Origin: Fistularia commersonii
Lineage: Eukaryota > Chordata > Actinopteri > Syngnathiformes > Fistulariidae
DNA: 64,000 nucleotides
NCBI GenBank assembly: GCA_037954325.1
Contig: JBBMNZ010000015.1
Span: 13,478,501-13,542,500 of the forward strand
Direction: 5' to 3'
The translations under genes and the position numbers were made by a program. Below are positions 60,151 to 64,000 of this stretch, in pieces (the first letter of the stretch is position 1; every line of letters starts with the position of its first letter). The notes under the pieces are model-generated. The model worked only from the letters and a program-made list of their open reading frames with translations. It made no database searches and was not told where the DNA came from.

Positions 60151-61197
60151 TTATAACACATTTTGAAAATGCGAACGGATGATTGAATACATTTTTGATT
60201 CTGAAATAAACACCGAGTATACTGTGAAATACAACTAGAGGTCTGTGTGTTGTGTACATTGACCATTACCTTTTGTTTCCCGGATAATGTCCCGGTAAAA
60301 GTGTTCCCTCTGTTAACCGCTATCAAAGAAACCAGGCTCAGCAGGAAGATCCCCGACACTGATCAACAGGTACAAGATCAAATCAGAAAAAGTCTCCTTC
60401 TTGATCATCACATGTCTGAACTGATTCCGGATATCGGTTGGACTTTAAACCGCCACCGTTTTAATAGACAGAGCGGCAGAAAGGCGGTTCTTGCCAGGTA
60501 CGCCCGGTCACTACGCAGCGGCACAAACCGCCTTGGGAGCCGGAGACCTGATACGAAACTGATTCACGACGTGGACTGCAGCTCTGCACCTGCTCAGCCC
60601 TCAATCACATCTCGAGTCTCGTGGTCTGGTCTGAACCGAAGTCCTCTGTTCTCCATCACTGCCACAGTTTAGACCATTTTCATACAAATACATGAGCGGT
60701 TGGCGTACTTTGTACAGAGGGCAATTGGTTATATTATCAATTGTGCCCACTGAAATATAATAACTGCGTTTGCGTAGGTCTGGACGTTTTTTTTGAAATT
60801 CAAAATTACATGAGAGTTGGATTAAAAATCACTGATGATGCTTGCAGTATTTGTAAATCAATCCAGGCCTCCTGGTAATAAAAATCCCCACATGAAGAGG
60901 GCTTAGTAACAGTGATGAGCTTATGGAATAAGGCCCTGGGATAAACAAGATGATTTAGTGTTCCAAGCAGCAGTGCTCCACCTCGGCAGCCTCCACCCGG
61001 GCGGCCCGCGAGCTTTGTGCCGGTTGTTGCCGTACACCTCCTACACCGCTGAGGATTGTTTAATGAAGCAAGGGCAGGCTCACTGACAAGCATGGTTAGT
61101 GAGAACCTGACATGTGTGGTTATGACATGCCTTGTCTTACTTACCTTGTGGGAGATGAGGGCAAATGGGCTTATTCTTTTGTGCTTGTGTGTGTGAT
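60151..61197. other. Gene-free unique DNA
   Basis: A 141-codon plus-strand frame at 60247-60672 is fairly free of low complexity and has a CAG/GTACAAG splice-donor-like site at 60369, but no domain is recognised. The 235-codon minus-strand frame at 60806-61513 is likewise unsupported. Confidence 0.4.
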
Positions 61198-61226
61198 TGA
61201 GAAAGAGAGGGAGAGAGAGAGAGAGT
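61198..61226. repeat. GA microsatellite
   Basis: Imperfect GA run of about twelve units. Confidence 0.9.
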
Positions 61227-61841
61227 CTGTGTGCATGCATGGTTGCTTCTGTGTTTGTGTAATTTGTGGAAAGAGAATGACAAGGAAGTCGGGATGTCGG
61301 GGAGGGGCGGCGAGATGGCGGAGTGCTTACGCGTCTTGACCTTTCTATCAAAAAAATGCCTGTTCTCGACCGGTCAGGTGTGTCAGGGCGAACGCCGCTT
61401 GCCGTTGCCACGTCGCCCACGCACCTGTTACTTAACCTGCTGCCCGCTGATAATGAAGTGACACCCAGCCAAAATACCTTCAGCGTTTCCTGAGAAACCC
61501 TGATTGGAAACAAGATATTGAAGAAAAAAAATCCTTATTTTTTTAACTTTTGTATCCTTGTTACATAAGTATCATCGCACGGAACCCCCTGTGAGCCGGG
61601 TGACTGGAGGTCATTCGGTTACCATCAGAGACGGAGTCTGTCAACGGCAGGGCGGCCATCAGTAGGGCGTCACGGCTGCTACGTATCTATTTAAGTCAGG
61701 GAATCATGACGCGTGTTAGAATTCAGACAGATGGAATAAATCAGTGTTTGTCTGATGTCAGGCTGAATTTCCAGAACTGAACCTGAAAACAGACTGAAGA
61801 GGAAATCTTGATACTAAAGGATATTTTGACAAAATAATAAG
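61227..61841. other. Gene-free unique DNA
   Basis: 61305-61390 faintly resembles a SINE head (GGGGCGGCGAGATGG followed by GCGTCTTGACC) but no clear boxes or tail. No gene seen. Confidence 0.4.
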
Positions 61842-61842
61842 T

Positions 61843-61894
<52 letters not shown>

Positions 61895-62130
61895 AAATAA
61901 GCAAAAATAATTATATCTATTTATTTTTTTGCATTGTTTTACTCAGCATTAAGGTTTTTGTCTTTACCCTGTTGTTTACATATATACATTTTTATAATCA
62001 TTTTTTTTTTATTTTTCTAAACTCTCTTTTTCATCTGTTTCATTTTTGACCTCATATCAAACTAGTCTCTGGTGTCAGGTTTTTGTTATATGTATGTATA
62101 CATACATATATATATATTTATATAAGTATG
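61842..62130. repeat. A-run/TA microsatellite and AT-rich flank
   Basis: A-run at 61843-61858, TA run to about 61895, then AT-rich DNA with a second TATATATA stretch near 62095-62120. Confidence 0.9.
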
Positions 62131-64000
62131 TAATAATATCTAAACACATTTATGAGATTATACAATATTATCTGTCAATTTTTTAATACGTTTTTTTCCA
62201 CAACAAATGCAAACTGCAAACTGAAATATAGCCTCCATATCAATAATGTTTAGAAATCTAGATCTTTCAGTTTTATTTTTAATTACATGGGTTGTGAAGT
62301 CCAAACATGAGAGTTAAGTGTGCCAATGATACTCCGATTAAAAAAATAAAAATAAAAATTTGAACCAATCCCAGGACTGGCAGTTTCTGTTGTGGTCTTT
62401 GGCAGGCGGCTGCCGGTGGGCAAAGGACAATTCCAACGGAATTATTATTGTTTTCATTTTCTTACACCCGATACTGGAGAAGCACGAGGACTTTAATTGT
62501 TCAGAGCCGAACTCCATAACATGCACGCACGGAGAAGAACGAGACAAGGGAGATGAGAAAGACCTGTTACTCCATCGGGCGTCTCTGTACGGTTATTAGA
62601 CGATGCGTTGATGGGATACGTTTCACCTTTAAGCGAGATACGTTTCATAAAACAGCTCGGATCGTTAAAACTCCGGGTGACGCGCCGATGGGTCCTCACG
62701 CTGCACAAACAGCATCGTGACCCGCTGAACTTATCACCTCAGGTTTGCTCACACCCTCCTCCACCGGCCCACTATCTCAATGCGGAGGTGACAGCACAGA
62801 TTGCGGCGGTACATTAATGCTGATAAGGTCACCCACTCAGAGGCAGAGTAGGCCATAATCTTCCCTGACTTGACCTTTCCAACATAGATTAACTCCATTA
62901 GCCATGCGGGAGAGCCGTGCAGATGAGCAGCCTGTCACCACCGTGTGACTTTCCACTGCTGAGGAATGGAAATGCGATCGCATACACGTATATAAATATA
63001 CGAGTGGAAAAGATTTGGAAATGGAAAAAAAAAAAAAAAAGCCCTGAGCAGTGAGGCTCTCTGGCAAGCAGAAATAATGCAGTCACACCAATTGTTCAGA
63101 GGCCTCACCCTTAGGTATGCCTGGATGTGATTCATGTGTCACGCTGAGTCTGTGTGATTTCCACTACTTCAGCAGATGGCTTAAGTTTACCTGATTCCTC
63201 TGCTGCACTCATGCTCCTCTGACTTACCGAGCCAATGAATGACCCGGGAGAAGACGGGGGGAAGGAAATTGTGCATCTTGCCTCACAGCGGTTGAATATT
63301 GTTCGGCTTTTGCGGCGGGACGGCGAGTATCCGGAGTCGCGTCTCGCCGCTATCCGTCTCTACGGTAGCGGTGACAAGAGGTTGAATATGTCCTCCATGA
63401 CTGCGGTATATTATAAACTTAAATTGCTTTTCAGAATTGAGAATATGGGCCGTGTCTGTGTGTGTTTGTGTGTGTGTTTGTGTCACAAAGCCGTTGTACA
63501 AATGCGGTGATAAAGCCAGCATGTCATGGAGAATAATGGAAAACAGATAGTCGTTTGTATTGTGGGATGATTGAGTCATGACGCGCGCAACCTCCACGTC
63601 CGACTCTTCGATATGTTACAATAGAAGAAATTTTCTTACAAGCATTCTTGATGATTTTCTGCTTTTCTTTTATCACACTTCAGCAAACTAATAATCTTTG
63701 GGATTTAAGTAGTTGTCAGACATGACAAGACCGTGGGCCGCGGGAACTTATATTCTGATTTAGTGCCTCGGTGATACATCAAACTAGAATCAATCTCAGG
63801 GGCCCCGATCTCTTTTTATTTAATCCTCCGAATCCCAAAACAAGCCAGGTTTGAAAGGCGTGTTCTTAAAAAAAAAAAAAAAAAACAAGAAGAAATGAAA
63901 GGGAAAAAAGACAACATCTATCGCCGCCTGAAGCTTTAGAATTATCATACGGTTTTCATCTTTGGAACCGCACTCAGCAGAATTGTGTGAGACATACATT
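62131..64000. other. Gene-free unique DNA to the window end
   Basis: 62810-62960 and 63040-63240 are repeat-poor. A-runs at 63024-63040 and 63868-63885, GT-rich at 63456-63483. No exon or RNA gene recognised. Confidence 0.45.

Noticed and set aside
61305..61390. Possible SINE head
   Set aside because: Only a loose match to the head consensus, with no B box and no tail.
60806..61513. 235-codon minus-strand open frame, the longest in the window
   Set aside because: No domain, signal or splice support; it spans a GA microsatellite and unrelated DNA, and has no recognisable family.
1..64000. CRISPR arrays, tRNA, rRNA and well-known microRNA genes
   Set aside because: The regular arrays are eukaryotic microsatellites; tRNA-like boxes belong to SINEs; I saw none of the common vertebrate microRNA mature sequences by eye, which is not an exhaustive search.

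Overview
This window reads as intergenic or deep-intronic DNA from a ray-finned fish, probably a teleost. The signs are many A, T and C homopolymer runs, dense CA, TA and tetranucleotide microsatellites, and a mix of old transposon fragments typical of fish genomes: a Tc1-like element opening with the GTGGGGAGAACAAG terminus, RTE-type and L2/CR1-type LINE pieces, tRNA-headed SINEs, hAT and TTAA-flanked miniature elements. Nothing is bacterial: there are no operons, Shine-Dalgarno spacing, rRNA or CRISPR. Species and locus cannot be fixed from sequence alone.

I could not support any intact host protein-coding gene or exon. The long open frames (228 aa at 15269-15955, 235 aa at 60806-61513, 176 aa at 46662-47192) are either translated microsatellite or have no recognisable domain. 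The only genuine coding homology is in dead mobile elements: a Tc1-family transposase (31696-32587), reverse-transcriptase or C-terminal pieces of an RTE-type LINE (2312-2986, 9722-10390, 49365-49436, 53460-54585), an L2/CR1-type LINE (57580-59065), and a weaker LINE fragment at 17290-17560.

Layout. 1-15 kb: mostly unique DNA, an inverted pair of internally deleted RTE derivatives about 7 kb apart, one hAT miniature element with a perfect 8-bp target duplication, and SINE pieces. 15.3-16.0 kb: large ATCT/ATCC/TA microsatellite block. 16-31 kb: largely repeat-poor, mixed-composition DNA that looks like a field of possible regulatory islands, with a CATT-rich minisatellite at 20.2-20.6 kb. 31.3-35.5 kb: complete but decayed Tc1 element, LINE-like 3' tail, a CA-rich minisatellite split by a SINE, and a fold-back element. 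35.5-53 kb: mostly unique DNA with one TTAA-flanked miniature element and AT-rich trinucleotide tracts. 53.4-59.1 kb: two nested insertions (hAT into an RTE-type LINE; Tc1-like miniature element into an L2/CR1-type LINE) and a perfect 28-bp hairpin. 59.9-64 kb: one more miniature repeat and unique DNA.

The genes do not work together here because no host gene is visible. The interest lies in element history, fold-back structures, and several repeat-poor islands that could be enhancers; comparative alignment to other fish would decide that. I did not find a convincing undescribed system.
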